Shown: positions 25,585-41,110, counted from the stretch's first letter. The stretch: DNA of 64,000 nucleotides from Arenicola marina (GCA_964019135.1 OZ025253.1:35948548-36012547), one strand, 5' to 3'. The notes: generated by a model from the letters alone, not told the origin. Numbers and translations: made by a program.

Positions 25585-28500
25585 GTGACACGAGATTATC
25601 TCCTTATCGACACAAGATTCCCTCCTCATCGACACGAGATCCTCTCTTTATTGACGTGGGATCCCCTTCTTATTGACGCGAGATCCCTTCTTTACCGACA
25701 CGAGATCCCATCCGCATCCGCGCGAGATCCCTTCTTTATTGACGCGATATCCCCTCCTTATCGACACCAGATCCCCTTCTTATCCACACGAGATCCTTTC
25801 TTTATTGACGCGAGATCCCCTCCTTATCGATACGAGATCCCTTCTTTATTGACACGAGATCCCCGCCTTATCAACACGAGATCCCCTCCTTATCTACGCG
25901 GGATCATTTCTTTATTGACGCAAGATCCCTTCCTTATCGACACGAGATTTTCTCCTCATCCACACGAGATCCTTTCTTTATTGACACGAGATCCCCTCCT
26001 TATCGACACGATATCCCCTCCTCATCGACACGAGATCCCCTGCTTATCGACGCAAGATCCTCTCCTCACCCACACGAGATTCCTTCTTTATTGACACGAG
26101 ATCCCATCCACATCCATACGAGATCCCTTCTTTATCAACACGAAATCGCCTCCTCATCCACACGAGATCCCTTCTTTATTGACGCGAGATCCCCTCCTTA
26201 TCGACACGAGATCCCTTCTTTATTGACAAGATATCCCCTCCTTATCGACACGAGATCCCCTCCTCATCCACAGGAGATCCCCGGCTCATCCACACGAGAT
26301 CCCTTCTTTATTTACGCGAGATCCCCTCCTTATCGACACGATATCCCCTCCTCATCGACACGAGATCCCCTGCTTATCGACGGGAGATCCTCTCCTCATC
26401 CACACGATATTCCTTCTTTATTGACACGAGATTCCATTAACATCCATACGAGATCCCTTCTTTATCGACACGAGACCCCCTCCTCATCCACACGAGATCC
26501 GTTCTTTATTGACGCGAGATCCCCTCCTTATCGACACGATATCCCCTCCTCATCGGCACGAGATCCCCTGCTTATCGACGCGAGATCTTCTCCTCATCCT
26601 CACAAGATTCCCTCTTTATTGACACGAGATCCACTCGTCATCCACACGAGATCCCCTCTTCATCCATACAAGATCCCTTCTTTATTGACACGAGATCCCC
26701 TCCATATCGATACGAGATCCCCTCCTCATCCATACGAGATCCCTTCTTTATTGACACGAGATCCACTCGTCATCCATACGAGATCCCTTCTTTATTGACA
26801 CGAAACCCCCTCCTCATCCACACGAGATCCCCTGCTTATCGACGCGAGATCCCCTCCTCACCCACACGAGATTCCTTCTTTATTGACACGAGATCCCATC
26901 CACATCCATACGAGATCCCTTCTTTATCAACACGAAATCGCTTCCTCATCCACACGAGATCCCTTCTTCATTGACGCGTGATCCCCTCCTTATCGACACG
27001 AGAACCTTTCTTTAGTGACACGAGATTATCTCCTTATCGACACAAGATTCCCTCCTCATGGACACGAGATCCTCTCTTTATTGACGTGGGATCCCCTTCT
27101 TATTGACGCGAGATCCTTTTTTACCGACACGAGATCCCATCCGCATCCGCGCGAGATCCCTTCTTTATTGACGCGATATCCCCTCCTTATCGACACCAGA
27201 TCCCCTTCTTATCCACACGAGATCCTTTCTTTTTTCTGACGCGAGATCCCCTCCTTATCGACACCAGATCCCTTCTTTATTGACACGAGATCCCCGCCTT
27301 ATCGACACGAGATCCCCTCCTTATCTACGCGGGATCATTTCTTTATTGACGCAAGGTCCCTTCCTTATCGACACGAGATTTTCTCCTCATCCACACGAGA
27401 TCCTTTCTTTATTGACACGAGATCCCCTCCTTATCGACACGATATCCCCTCCTCATCGACACGAGATCCCCTGCTTATCGACGCGAGATCCTCTCCTCAC
27501 CCACACGAGATTCCTTCTTTATTGACACGAGATTCCATCCACATCCATACGAGATCCCTTCTTTATCAACACGAAATCGCCTCCTCATCCACACGAGATC
27601 CCTTCTTTATTGACGCGAGATCCCCTCCTTATCGACACGAGATCCCTTCTTTATTGACAAGATATCCCCTCCTTATCGACACGAGATCCCCTCCTCATCC
27701 ACAGGAGATCCCCTGCTCATCCACACGAGATCCCTTCTCTATTTACGCGAGATCCCCTCCTTATCGACACGATATCCCCTCCTCATCGACACGAGATCCC
27801 CTGCTTATCGACGGGAGATCCTCTCCTCATCCACACGATATTCCTTCTTTATTGACACGAGATTCCATTAACATCCATACGAGATCCCTTCTTTATCGAC
27901 ACGAGACCCCCTCCTCATCCACACGAGATCCGTTCTTTATTGACGCGAGATCCCCTCCTTATCGACACGATATCCCCTCCTCATCGGCACGAGATCCCCT
28001 GCTTATCGACGCGAGATCTTCTCCTCATCCTCACAAGATTCCCTCTTTATTGACACGAGATCCACTCGTCATCCACACGAGATCCCCTCTTCATCCATAC
28101 AAGATCCCTTCTTTATTGACACGAGATCCCCTCCATATCGATACGAGATCCCCTCCTCATCCATACGAGATCCCTTCTTTATTGACACGAGATCCACTCG
28201 TCATCCATACGAGATCCCTTCTTTATTGACACGAAACCCCCTCCTCATCCACACGAGATCCCCTGCTTATCGACGCGAGATCCCCTCCTCACCCACACGA
28301 GATTCCTTCTTTATTGACACGAGATCCCATCCACATCCATACGAGATCCCTTCTTTATCAACACGAAATCGCTTCCTCATCCACACGAGATCCCTTCTTC
28401 ATTGACGCGTGATCCCCTCCTTATCGACACGAGAACCTTTCTTTAGTGACACGAGATTATCTCCTTATCGACACAAGATTCCCTCCTCATGGACACGAGA

Positions 28501-31416
28501 TCCTCTCTTTATTGACGTGGGATCCCCTTCTTATTGACGCGAGATCCTTTTTTACCGACACGAGATCCCATCCGCATCCGCGCGAGATCCCTTCTTTATT
28601 GACGCGATATCCCCTCCTTATCGACACCAGATCCCCTTCTTATCCACACGAGATCCTTTCTTTTTTCTGACGCGAGATCCCCTCCTTATCGACACCAGAT
28701 CCCTTCTTTATTGACACGAGATCCCCGCCTTATCGACACGAGATCCCCTCCTTATCTACGCGGGATCATTTCTTTATTGACGCAAGGTCCCTTCCTTATC
28801 GACACGAGATTTTCTCCTCATCCACACGAGATCCTTTCTTTATTGACACGAGATCCCCTCCTTATCGACACGATATCCCCTCCTCATCGACACGAGATCC
28901 CCTGCTTATCGACGCGAGATCCTCTCCTCACCCACACGAGATTCCTTCTTTATTGACACGAGATTCCATCCACATCCATACGAGATCCCTTCTTTATCAA
29001 CACGAAATCGCCTCCTCATCCACACGAGATCCCTTCTTTATTGACGCGAGATCCCCTCCTTATCGACACGAGATCCCTTCTTTATTGACAAGATATCCCC
29101 TCCTTATCGACACGAGATCCCCTCCTCATCCACAGGAGATCCCCTGCTCATCCACACGAGATCCCTTCTCTATTTACGCGAGATCCCCTCCTTATCGACA
29201 CGATATCCCCTCCTCATCGACACGAGATCCCCTGCTTATCGACGGGAGATCCTCTCCTCATCCACACGATATTCCTTCTTTATTGACACGAGATTCCATT
29301 AACATCCATACGAGATCCCTTCTTTATCGACACGAGACCCCCTCCTCATCCACACGAGATCCGTTCTTTATTGACGCGAGATCCCCTCCTTATCGACACG
29401 ATATCCCCTCCTCATCGGCACGAGATCCCCTGCTTATCGACGCGAGATCTTCTCCTCATCCTCACAAGATTCCCTCTTTATTGACACGAGATCCACTCGT
29501 CATCCACACGAGATCCCCTCTTCATCCATACAAGATCCCTTCTTTATTGACACGAAATCCCCTCCATATCGATACGAGATCCCCTCCTCATCCATACGAG
29601 ATCCCTTCTTTATTGACACGAGATCCACTCGTCATCCATACGAGATCCCTTCTTTATTGACACGAAACCCCCTCCTCATCCACACGAGATCCCCTGCTTA
29701 TCGACGCGAGATCCCCTCCTCACCCACACGAGATTCCTTCTTTATTGACACGAGATCCCATCCACATCCATACGAGATCCCTTCTTTATCAACACGAAAT
29801 CGCCTCCTCATCCACACGAGATCCCTTCTTCATTGACGCGTGATCCCCTCCTTATCGACACGAGAACCTTTCTTTAGTGACACGAGATTATCTCCTTATC
29901 GACACAAGATTCCCTCCTCATCGACACGAGATCCTCTCTTTATTGACGTGGGATCCCCTTCTTATTGACGCGAGATCCCTTCTTTACCGACACGAGATCC
30001 CATCCGCATCCGCGCGAGATCCCTTCTTTATTGACGCGATATCCCCTCCTTATCGACACCAGATCCCCTTCTTATCCACACGAGATCCTTTCTTTATTGA
30101 CGCGAGATCCCCTCCTTATCGACACGAGATCCCTTCTTTATTGACACGAGATCCCCGCCTTATCGACACGAGATCCCCTCCTTATCTACGCGGGATCATT
30201 TCTTTATTGACGCAAGATCCCTTCCTTATCGACACGAGATTTTCTCCTCATCCACACGAGATATTTTCTTTATTGACACGAGATCCCCTCCTTATCGACA
30301 CGATATCCCCTCCTCATCGACACGAGATCCCCCTCTTATCGACGCGAGATCCTCTCCTCACCCACACGAGATTCCTTCTTTATTGACACGAGATCCCATC
30401 CACATCCATACGAGATCCCTTCTTTATCAACACGAAATCGCCTCCTCATCCACACGAGATCCCTTCTTTATTGACGCGAGATCCCCTCCTTATCGACACG
30501 AGATCCCTTCTTTATTGACAAGATATCCCCTCCTTATCGACACGAGATCCCCTCCTCATCCACAGGAGATCCCCTGCTCATCCACACGAGATCCCTTCTT
30601 TATTTACGCGAGATCCCCTCCTTATCGACACGATATCCCCTCCTCATCGACACGAGATCCCCTGCTTATCGACGGGAGATCCTCTCCTCATCCACACGAT
30701 ATTCCTTCTTTATTGACACGAGATTCCATTAACATCCATACGAGATCCCTTCTTTATCGACACGAGACCCCCTCCTCATCCACACGAGATCCGTTCTTTA
30801 TTGACGCGAGATCCCCTCCTTATCGACACGATATCCCCTCCTCATCGGCACGAGATCCCCTGCTTATCGACGCGAGATCTTCTCCTCATCCTCACAAGAT
30901 TCCCTCTTTATTGACAGGAGATCCACTCGTCATCCACACGAGATCCCCTCTTCATCCATACAAGACCCCTTCTTTATTGACACGAGATCCCCTCCATATC
31001 GATACGAGATCCCCTCCTCATCCATACGAGATCCCTTCTTTATTGACACGAGATCCACTCGTCATCCATACGAGATCCCTTCTTTATTGACACGAAACCC
31101 CCTCCTCATCCACACGAGATCCTTTCTTTATTGACGCGAGATCCCCTCCTTATCGACACGATATCCCCTCCTCATTGACACGAGATCCCTTGCTTATCGA
31201 CGCGAGATCCTCTCCTCATCCACACAAGATTCCTTCTTTATTGACACGAGATCCACTCGTCATCCACACGAGATCCCCTCTTCATCCACACGAGATCCCT
31301 TCTTTATTGACACAAGATCCCCTCCATATCGATACGAGATCCCCTCGTCATCCACACGAGATCCCTTCTTTATTGACGCGTGATCCCCTCCTTATCGACA
31401 CGAGAAACTTTCTTTT
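25585..31416 (+). repeat. Tandem higher-order repeat, 65 monomers (about 1.43 kb), four units
   Basis: Units begin at 25,585, 27,015, 28,446 and 29,877, with spacings of 1,430, 1,431 and 1,431 bp (65 x 22 = 1,430). The fourth unit runs into a 70-monomer variant (to 31,417, 1,540 bp). The second and third units share a private +2 insertion (CTTTTTTCTGACGCG near 27,230 and 28,660) and a private -1 (GATCCTTTTTTACCGAC near 27,113 and 28,543), which together give the extra base. By eye they differ at only one or two positions. A single unit is also present in diverged form near 7,107-8,276. Confidence 0.85.
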
Positions 31417-34400
31417 GTGACACGTGATTATCTCCTTATCGACACAAGATTCCCTCCTCATCGACACGAGATCCTCTCTTTATTAACGCGAGTTCCCCTT
31501 CTTATTGACGCGAGATCCCTTCTTTACCGACACGAGATCCCATCCGCATCCACGCGAGATCCCTTCTTTATTGACGCGATATCCCCTCCTTATCGACACC
31601 AGATCCCCTTCTTATTCACAGGAGATCCTTTCTTTATTGACGCGAGATCCCCTCCTTATCGACACGAGATCCCTTCTTTATTGACACGAGATCCCCGCCT
31701 TATCGACACGAGATCCCCTCCTTATCTACGCGGGATCATTTCTTTATTGACGCAAGATCCCTTCCTTATCGACACGAGATTTTCTCCTCATCCACACGAG
31801 ATCCTTTCTTTATTGACACGAGATCCCCTCCTTATCGACACGATATCCCCTCCTCATCGACACGAGATCCCCTGCTTATCGACGCGAGATCCTCTCCTCA
31901 CCCACACGAGATTCCTTCTTTATTGACACGAGATCCCATCCACATCCATACGAGATCCCTTCTTTATTGACACGAGACCCCCTCCTCATCCACACGAGAT
32001 CCTTTCTTTATTGACGCGAGATCCCCTCCTTATCGACACGATATCCCCTCCTCATTGACACGAGATCCCTTGCTTATCGACGCGAGATCCTCTCCTCAAC
32101 CACACAAGATTCCTTCTTTATTGACACGAGATCCACTCGTCATCCACACGAGATCCCCTCTTCATCCACACGAGATCCCTTCTTTATTGACACGAGATCC
32201 CCTCCATATCGATACGAGATCCCCTCCTCATCCACACGAGATCCCGTCTTTATTGACGCGTGATCCCCTCCTTATCGACACGAGAACCTCTCTTTAGTGA
32301 CACGAGATTATCTCCTTATCGACACAAGATTCCCTCCTCATCGACACGAGATCCTCTCTTTATTGACGCGGGATCCCCTTCTTATTGACGCGAGATCCCT
32401 TCTTTACCGACGCGAGTTCCCATCCGCATCCACGCGAGAACCCTTCTTTATTGACGCGATATCCCCTCCTTATCGACACCAGATCCCCTTCTTATCCACA
32501 CGAGATCCGTTCTTTATTGACGCGAGATCCCCTCCTTATCGACACGAGATCCCTTCTTTATTGACACGAGATCCCCGCCTTATCGACACGAGATCCCCTC
32601 CTTATCTACGCGGGATCATTTCTTTATTGACGCAAGATCCCTTCCTGATCGACACGAGATTTTCTCCTCATCCACACGAGATCCTTTCTTTATTGACACG
32701 AGATCCCCTCCTTATCGACACGATATCCCCTCCTCATCGACACGAGATCCCCTGCTTATCGACGCGAGTTTCACTCCTCACCCACACGAGATTCCTTCTT
32801 TATTGACACGAGATCCCATCCACATCCATACGAGATCCCTTCTTTATCAACACGAAATCGCCTCCTCATCCACACGAGATCCCTTCTTTATTGACGCGAG
32901 ATCCCCTCCTTATCGACACGAGATCCCTTCTTTATTGACAAGAGATCCGCTCCTTATCGACACGAGATCCCCTCCTCATCCACAGGAGATCCCCTGCTCA
33001 TCCACACGAGATCCCTTCTTTATTTACGTGAGATCCCCTCCTTATCGACACGATATCCCCTCCTCATCGACACGAGATCCTCTGCTTACCGACGGGAGAT
33101 CCTCTCCTCATCTACACGATATTCCTTCTTTATTGACACGAGATTCCATCCACATCCATACGAGATCCCTTCTTTATCGACACGAGACCCCCTCCTCATC
33201 CACACGAGATCCCTTCTTTATTTATGTGAGATCCCCTGCTTATCGACGCGAGATCTTCTCCTCATCCACACAAGATTCCTTCTTTATTGACACGAGATCC
33301 ACTCGTCATCCACACGAGATCCCCTCTTCATCCATACCAGATCCCTTCTTTATTGACACGAGATCCCTTCTTTATTGACACGAGATCCCCTCCATATCGA
33401 TACGAGATCCCCTCCTCATCCACACGAGATCCCTTCTTTATTGACACGAGATCCCCTCTTCATCCACACGAGATCCCTTCTTTATTGACACGAGATCCCC
33501 TCCATATCGATACGAGATCTCCTCCTCATCCACACGAGATCCCTTCTTTATTGACGCATGATCCCCTCCTTATCGACACGAGAACCTTTCTTTTGTGACA
33601 CGAGATTCTCTCCTTATCGACACAAGATCTCCTCCTTATCGACACGAGATCCTTTCTTTAGTGACACGAGATTCTCTCCTTATCGACACAAGATTCCCTC
33701 CTCATCGACACGAGATCCTCTCTTTATTGACGCGAGATCCCCTTCTTATTGACGCGAGATCCCTTCTTTACCGACACGAGATCCCATCCGCATCCACGCG
33801 AGATCCCTTCTTTATTGACGCGATATCCCCTCCTTATCGACACGAGATCCCCTCCTTATCCACACGCGATCCTTTCTTTATTGACGCGAGATCCCCTCCT
33901 CATCGACACGAGATCCCCTGCTTATCGACGCGAGATCCTCTCCTCATCTACACAAGATTCCTTCTTTATTGACACGAGATCCACTCGTCATCCACACGAG
34001 ATCCCCTCTTCATCCACACGAGATCCCTTCTTTATTGACACGAGAACCCCTCCATATCGATACGAGATCCCCTCCTCATCCACACGAGATTCCTTCTTTA
34101 TTGACACGAGATCCACTCGTCATCCACACGAGATCCCTTCTTTATTGACGCGTGATCCCCTCCTTATCGACACGAGAAACTTTCTTTTGTGACACGTGAT
34201 TATCTCCTTATCGACACAAGATTCCCTCCTCATCGACACGAGATCCTCTCTTTATTAACGCGAGTTCCCCTTCTTATTGACGCGAGATCCCTTCTTTACC
34301 GACACGAGATCCCATCCGCATCCACGCGAGATCCCTTCTTTATTGACGCGATATCCCCTCCTTATCGACACCAGATCCCCTTCTTATTCACAGGAGATCC

Positions 34401-37400
34401 TTTCTTTATTGACGCGAGATCCCCTCCTTATCGACACGAGATCCCTTCTTTATTGACACGAGATCCCTGCCTTATCGACACGAGATCCCCTCCTTATCTA
34501 CGCGGGATCATTTCTTTATTGACGCAAGATCCCTTCCTTATCGACACGAGATTTTCTCCTCATCCACACGAGATCCTCTCTTTATTGACACGAGATCCCC
34601 TCCTTATCGACACGATATCCCCTCCTCATCGACACGAGATCCCCTGCTTATCGACGCGAGATCCTCTCCTCACCCACACGAGATTCCTTCTTTATTGACA
34701 CGAGATCCCATCCACATCCATACGAGATCCCTTCTTTATTGACACGAGACCCCCTCCTCATCCACACGAGATCCTTTCTTTATTGACGCGAGATCCCCTC
34801 CTTATCGACACGATATCCCCTCCTCATTGACACGAGATCCCTTGCTTATCGACGCGAGATCCTCTCCTCAACCACACAAGATTCCTTCTTTATTGACACG
34901 AGATCCACTCGTCATCCACACGAGATCCCCTCTTCATCCACACGAGATCCCTTCTTTATTGACACGAGATCCCCTCCATATCGATACGAGATCCCCTCCT
35001 CATCCACACGAGATCCCGTCTTTATTGACGCGTGATCCCCTCCTTATCGACACGAGAACCTCTCTTTAGTGACACGAGATTATCTCCTTATCGACACAAG
35101 ATTCCCTCCTCATCGACACGAGATCCTCTCTTTATTGACGCGGGATCCCCTTCTTATTGACGCGAGATCCCTTCTTTACCGACGCGAGTTCCCATCCGCA
35201 TCCACGCGAGAACCCTTCTTTATTGACGCGATATCCCCTCCTTATCGACACCAGATCCCCTTCTTATCCACACGAGATCCGTTCTTTATTGACGCGAGAT
35301 CCCCTCCTTATCGACACGAGATCCCTTCTTTATTGACACGAGATCCCCGCCTTATCGACACGAGATCCCCTCCTTATCTACGCGGGATCATTTCTTTATT
35401 GACGCAAGATCCCTTCCTGATCGACACGAGATTTTCTCCTCATCCACACGAGATCCTTTCTTTATTGACACGAGATCCCCTCCTTATCGACACGATATCC
35501 CCTCCTCATCGACACGAGATCCCCTGCTTATCGACGCGAGTTTCACTCCTCACCCACACGAGATTCCTTCTTTATTGACACGAGATCCCATCCACATCCA
35601 TACGAGATCCCTTCTTTATCAACACGAAATCGCCTCCTCATCCCTTCTTTATTGACGCGAGATCCCCTCCTTATCGACACGAGATCCCTTCTTTATTGAC
35701 AAGAGATCCGCTCCTTATCGACACGAGATCCCCTCCTCATCCACAGGAGATCCCCTGCTCATCCACACGAGATCCCTTCTTTATTTACGTGAGATCCCCT
35801 CCTTATCGACACGATATCCCCTCCTCATCGACACGAGATCCTCTGCTTACCGACGGGAGATCCTCTCCTCATCTACACGATATTCCTTCTTTATTGACAC
35901 GAGATTCCATCCACATCCATACGAGATCCCTTCTTTATCGACACGAGACCCCCTCCTCATCCACACGAGATCCCTTCTTTATTTATGTGAGATCCCCTCC
36001 TTATCGACACGATATCCCCTCCTCATCGACACGAGATCCCCTGCTTATCGACGCGAGATCTTCTCCTCATCCACACAAGATTCCTTCTTTATTGACACGA
36101 GATCCACTCGTCATCCACACGAGATCCCCTCTTCATCCATACCAGATCCCTTCTTTATTGACACGAGATCCCTTCTTTATTGACACGAGATCCCCTCCAT
36201 ATCGATACGAGATCCCCTCCTCATCCACACGAGATCCCTTCTTTATTGACACGAGATCCCCTCTTCATCCACACGAGATCCCTTCTTTATTGACACGAGA
36301 TCCCCTCCATATCGATACGAGATCTCCTCCTCATCCACACGAGATCCCTTCTTTATTGACGCATGATCCCCTCCTTATCGACACGAGAACCTTTCTTTTG
36401 TGACACGAGATTCTCTCCTTATCGACACAAGATCTCCTCCTTATCGACACGAGATCCTTTCTTTAGTGACACGAGATTCTCTCCTTATCGACACAAGATT
36501 CCCTCCTCATCGACACGAGATCCTCTCTTTATTGACGCGAGATCCCCTTCTTATTGACGCGAGATCCCTTCTTTACCGACACGAGATCCCATCCGCATCC
36601 ACGCGAGATCCCTTCTTTATTGACGCGATATCCCCTCCTTATCGACACGAGATCCCCTCCTTATCCACACGCGATCCTTTCTTTATTGACGCGAGATCCC
36701 CTCCTCATCGACACGAGATCCCCTGCTTATCGACGCGAGATCCTCTCCTCATCTACACAAGATTCCTTCTTTATTGACACGAGATCCACTCGTCATCCAC
36801 ACGAGATCCCCTCTTCATCCACACGAGATCCCTTCTTTATTGACACGAGAACCCCTCCATATCGATACGAGATCCCCTCCTCATCCACACGAGATTCCTT
36901 CTTTATTGACACGAGATCCACTCGTCATCCACACGAGATCCCTTCTTTATTGACGCGAGATCCCCTCCTTATCGACACGAGATCCCTTCTTTATTGACAA
37001 GAGATCCGCTCCTTATCGACACGAGATCCCCTCCTCATCCACAGGAGATCCCCTGCTCATCCACACGAGATCCCTTCTTTATTTACGTGAGATCCCCTCC
37101 TTATCGACACGATATCCCCTCCTCATCGACACGAGATCCTCTGCTTACCGACGGGAGATCCTCTCCTCATCTACACGATATTCCTTCTTTATTGACACGA
37201 GATTCCATCCACATCCATAAGAGATCCCTTCTTTATCGACACGAGACCCCCTCCTCATCCACACGAGATCCCTTCTTTATTCATGTGAGATCCCCTCCTT
37301 ATCGACACGATATCCCCTCCTCATCGACACGAGATCCCCTGCTTATCGACACGATATCCCCTCCTCATCGACACGAGATCCCCTGCTTATCGACGCGAGA

Positions 37401-40400
37401 TCTTCTCCTCATCCACACAAGATTCCTTCTTTATTGACACGAGATCCACTCGTCATCCACACGAGATCCCCTCTTCATCCATACCAGATCCCTTCTTTAT
37501 TGACACGAGATCCCTTCTTTATTGACACGAGATCCCCTCCATATCGATACGAGATCCCCTCCTCATCCACACGAGATCCCTTCTTTATTGACACGAGATC
37601 CCCTCTTCATCCACACGAGATCCCTTCTTTATTGACACGAGATCCCCTCCATATCGATACGAGATCTCCTCCTCATCCACACGAGATCCCTTCTTTATTG
37701 ACGCATGATCCCCTCCTTATCGACACGAGAACCTTTCTTTTGTGACACGAGATTCTCTCCTTATCGACACAAGATCTCCTCCTTATCGACACGAGATCCT
37801 TTCTTTAGTGACACGAGATTCTCTCCTTATCGACACAAGATTCCCTCCTCATCGACACGAGATCCTCTCTTTATTGACGCGAGATCCCCTTCTTATTGAC
37901 GCGAGATCCCTTCTTTACCGACACGAGATCCCATCCGCATCCACGCGAGATCCCTTCTTTATTGACGCGATATCCCCTCCTTATCGACACGAGATCCCCT
38001 CCTTATCCACACGCGATCCTTTCTTTATTGACGCGAGATCCCCTCCTCATCGACACGAGATCCCCTGCTTATCGACGCGAGATCCTCTCCTCATCTACAC
38101 AAGATTCCTTCTTTATTGACATGAGATCCACTCGTCATCCACACGAGATCCCCTCTTCATCCACACGAGATCCCTTCTTTATTGACACGAGAACCCCTCC
38201 ATATCGATACGAGATCCCCTCCTCATCCACACGAGATTCCTTCTTTATTGACACGAGATCCACTCGTCATCCACACGAGATCCCTTCTTTATTGACGCGT
38301 GATCCCCTCCTTATCGACACGAGAAACTTTCTTTTGTGACACGTGATTATCTCCTTATCGACACAAGATTCCCTCCTCATCGACACGAGATCCTCTCTTT
38401 ATTAACGCGAGTTCCCCTTCTTATTGACGCGAGATCCCTTCTTTACCGACACGAGATCCCATCCGCATCCACGCGAGATCCCTTCTTTATTGACGCGATA
38501 TCCCCTCCTTATCGACACCAGATCCCCTTCTTATTCACAGGAGATCCTTTCTTTATTGACGCGAGATCCCCTCCTTATCGACACGAGATCCCTTCTTTAT
38601 TGACACGAGATCCCCGCCTTATCGACACGAGATCCCCTCCTTATCTACGCGGGATCATTTCTTTATTGACGCAAGATCCCTTCCTTATCGACACGAGATT
38701 TTCTCCTCATCCACACGAGATCCTTTCTTTATTGACACGAGATCCCCTCCTTATCGACACGATATCCCCTCCTCATCGACACGAGATCCCCTGCTTATCG
38801 ACGCGAGATCCTCTCCTCACCCACACGAGATTCCTTCTTTATTGACACGAGATCCCATCCACATCCATACGAGATCCCTTCTTTATTGACACGAGACCCC
38901 CTCCTCATCCACACGAGATCCTTTCTTTATTGACGCGAGATCCCCTCCTTATCGACACGATATCCCCTCCTCATTGACACGAGATCCCTTGCTTATCGAC
39001 GCGAGATCCTCTCCTCAACCACACAAGATTCCTTCTTTATTGACACGAGATCCACTCGTCATCCACACGAGATCCCCTCTTCATCCACACGAGATCCCTT
39101 CTTTATTGACACGAGATCCCCTCCATATCGATACGAGATCCCCTCCTCATCCACACGAGATCCCGTCTTTATTGACGCGTGATCCCCTCCTTATCGACAC
39201 GAGAACCTCTCTTTAGTGACACGAGATTATCTCCTTATCGACACAAGATTCCCTCCTCATCGACACGAGATCCTCTCTTTATTGACGCGGGATCCCCTTC
39301 TTATTGACGCGAGATCCCTTCTTTACCGACGCGAGTTCCCATCCGCATCCACGCGAGAACCCTTCTTTATTGACGCGATATCCCCTCCTTATCGACACCA
39401 GATCCCCTTCTTATCCACACGAGATCCGTTCTTTATTGACGCGAGATCCCCTCCTTATCGACACGAGATCCCTTCTTTATTGACACGAGATCCCCGCCTT
39501 ATCGACACGAGATCCCCTCCTTATCTACGCGGGATCATTTCTTTATTGACGCAAGATCCCTTCCTGATCGACACGAGATTTTCTCCTCATCCACACGAGA
39601 TCCTTTCTTTATTGACACGAGATCCCCTCCTTATCGACACGATATCCCCTCCTCATCGACACGAGATCCCCTGCTTATCGACGCGAGTTTCACTCCTCAC
39701 CCACACGAGATTCCTTCTTTATTGACACGAGATCCCATCCACATCCATACGAGATCCCTTCTTTATCAACACGAAATCGCCTCCTCATCCACACGAGATC
39801 CCTTCTTTATTGACGCGAGATCCCCTCCTTATCGACAGGAGATCCCTTCTTTATTGACAAGAGATCCGCTCCTTATCGACACGAGATCCCCTCCTCATCC
39901 ACAGGAGATCCCCTGCTCATCCACACGAGATCCCTTCTTTATTTACGTGAGATCCCCTCCTTATCGACACGATATCCCCTCCTCATCGACACGAGATCCT
40001 CTGCTTACCGACGGGAGATCCTCTCCTCATCTACACGATATTCCTTCTTTATTGACACGAGATTCCATCCACATCCATACGAGATCCCTTCTTTATCGAC
40101 ACGAGACCCCCTCCTCATCCACACGAGATCCCTTCTTTATTTATGTGAGATCCCCTCCTTATCGACACGATATCCCCTCCTCATCGACACGAGATCCCCT
40201 GCTTATCGACGCGAGATCTTCTCCTCATCCACACAAGATTCCTTCTTTATTGACACGAGATCCACTCGTCATCCACACGAGATCCCCTCTTCATCCATAC
40301 CAGATCCCTTCTTTATTGACACGAGATCCCTTCTTTATTGACACGAGATCCCCTCCATATCGATACGAGATCCCCTCCTCATCCACACGAGATCCCTTCT

Positions 40401-41110
40401 TTATTGACACGAGATCCCCTCTTCATCCACACGAGATCCCTTCTTTATTGACACGAGATCCCCTCCATATCGATACGAGATCTCCTCCTCATCCACACGA
40501 GATCCCTTCTTTATTGACGCATGATCCCCTCCTTATCGACACGAGAACCTTTCTTTTGTGACACGAGATTCTCTCCTTATCGACACAAGATCTCCTCCTT
40601 ATCGACACGAGCTCCTTTCTTTAGTGACACGAGATTCTCTCCTTATCGACACAAGATTCCCTCCTCATCGACACGAGATCCTCTCTTTATTGACGCGAGA
40701 TCCCCTTCTTATTGACGCGAGATCCCTTCTTTACCGACACGAGATCCCATCCGCATCCACGCGAGATCCCTTCTTTATTGACGCGATATCCCCTCCTTAT
40801 CGACACGAGATCCCCTCCTTATCCACACGCGATCCTTTCTTTATTGACGCGAGATCCCCTCCTCATCGACACGAGATCCCCTGCTTATCGACGCGAGATC
40901 CTCTCCTCATCTACACAAGATTCCTTCTTTATTGACACGAGATCCACTCGTCATCCACACGAGATCCCTCTTCATCCACACGAGATCCCTTCTTTATTGA
41001 CACGAGAACCCCTCCATATCGATACGAGATCCCCTCCTCATCCACACGAGATTCCTTCTTTATTGACACGAGATCCACTCGTCATCCACACGAGATCCCT
41101 TCTTTATTGA
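31417..41110 (+). repeat. Modular higher-order region, P-Q-R modules of 40, about 60 and 27 monomers
   Basis: Three modules can be followed by their variant monomers. P (880 bp, 40 monomers) starts at 31,417, 34,189 and 38,336. Q starts at 32,297 (1,298 bp, 59 monomers), 35,069 (1,331 bp) and 39,216 (1,342 bp, 61 monomers). R (594 bp, 27 monomers) starts at 33,595, 36,400, 37,742 and 40,558. The order is P-Q-R-P-Q-R-q-R-P-Q-R, where q is a partial Q of 748 bp (36,994-37,741). The first Q lacks two monomers near 33,238 and the second lacks 11 bp near 35,650, which accounts for the length differences. Confidence 0.82.
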
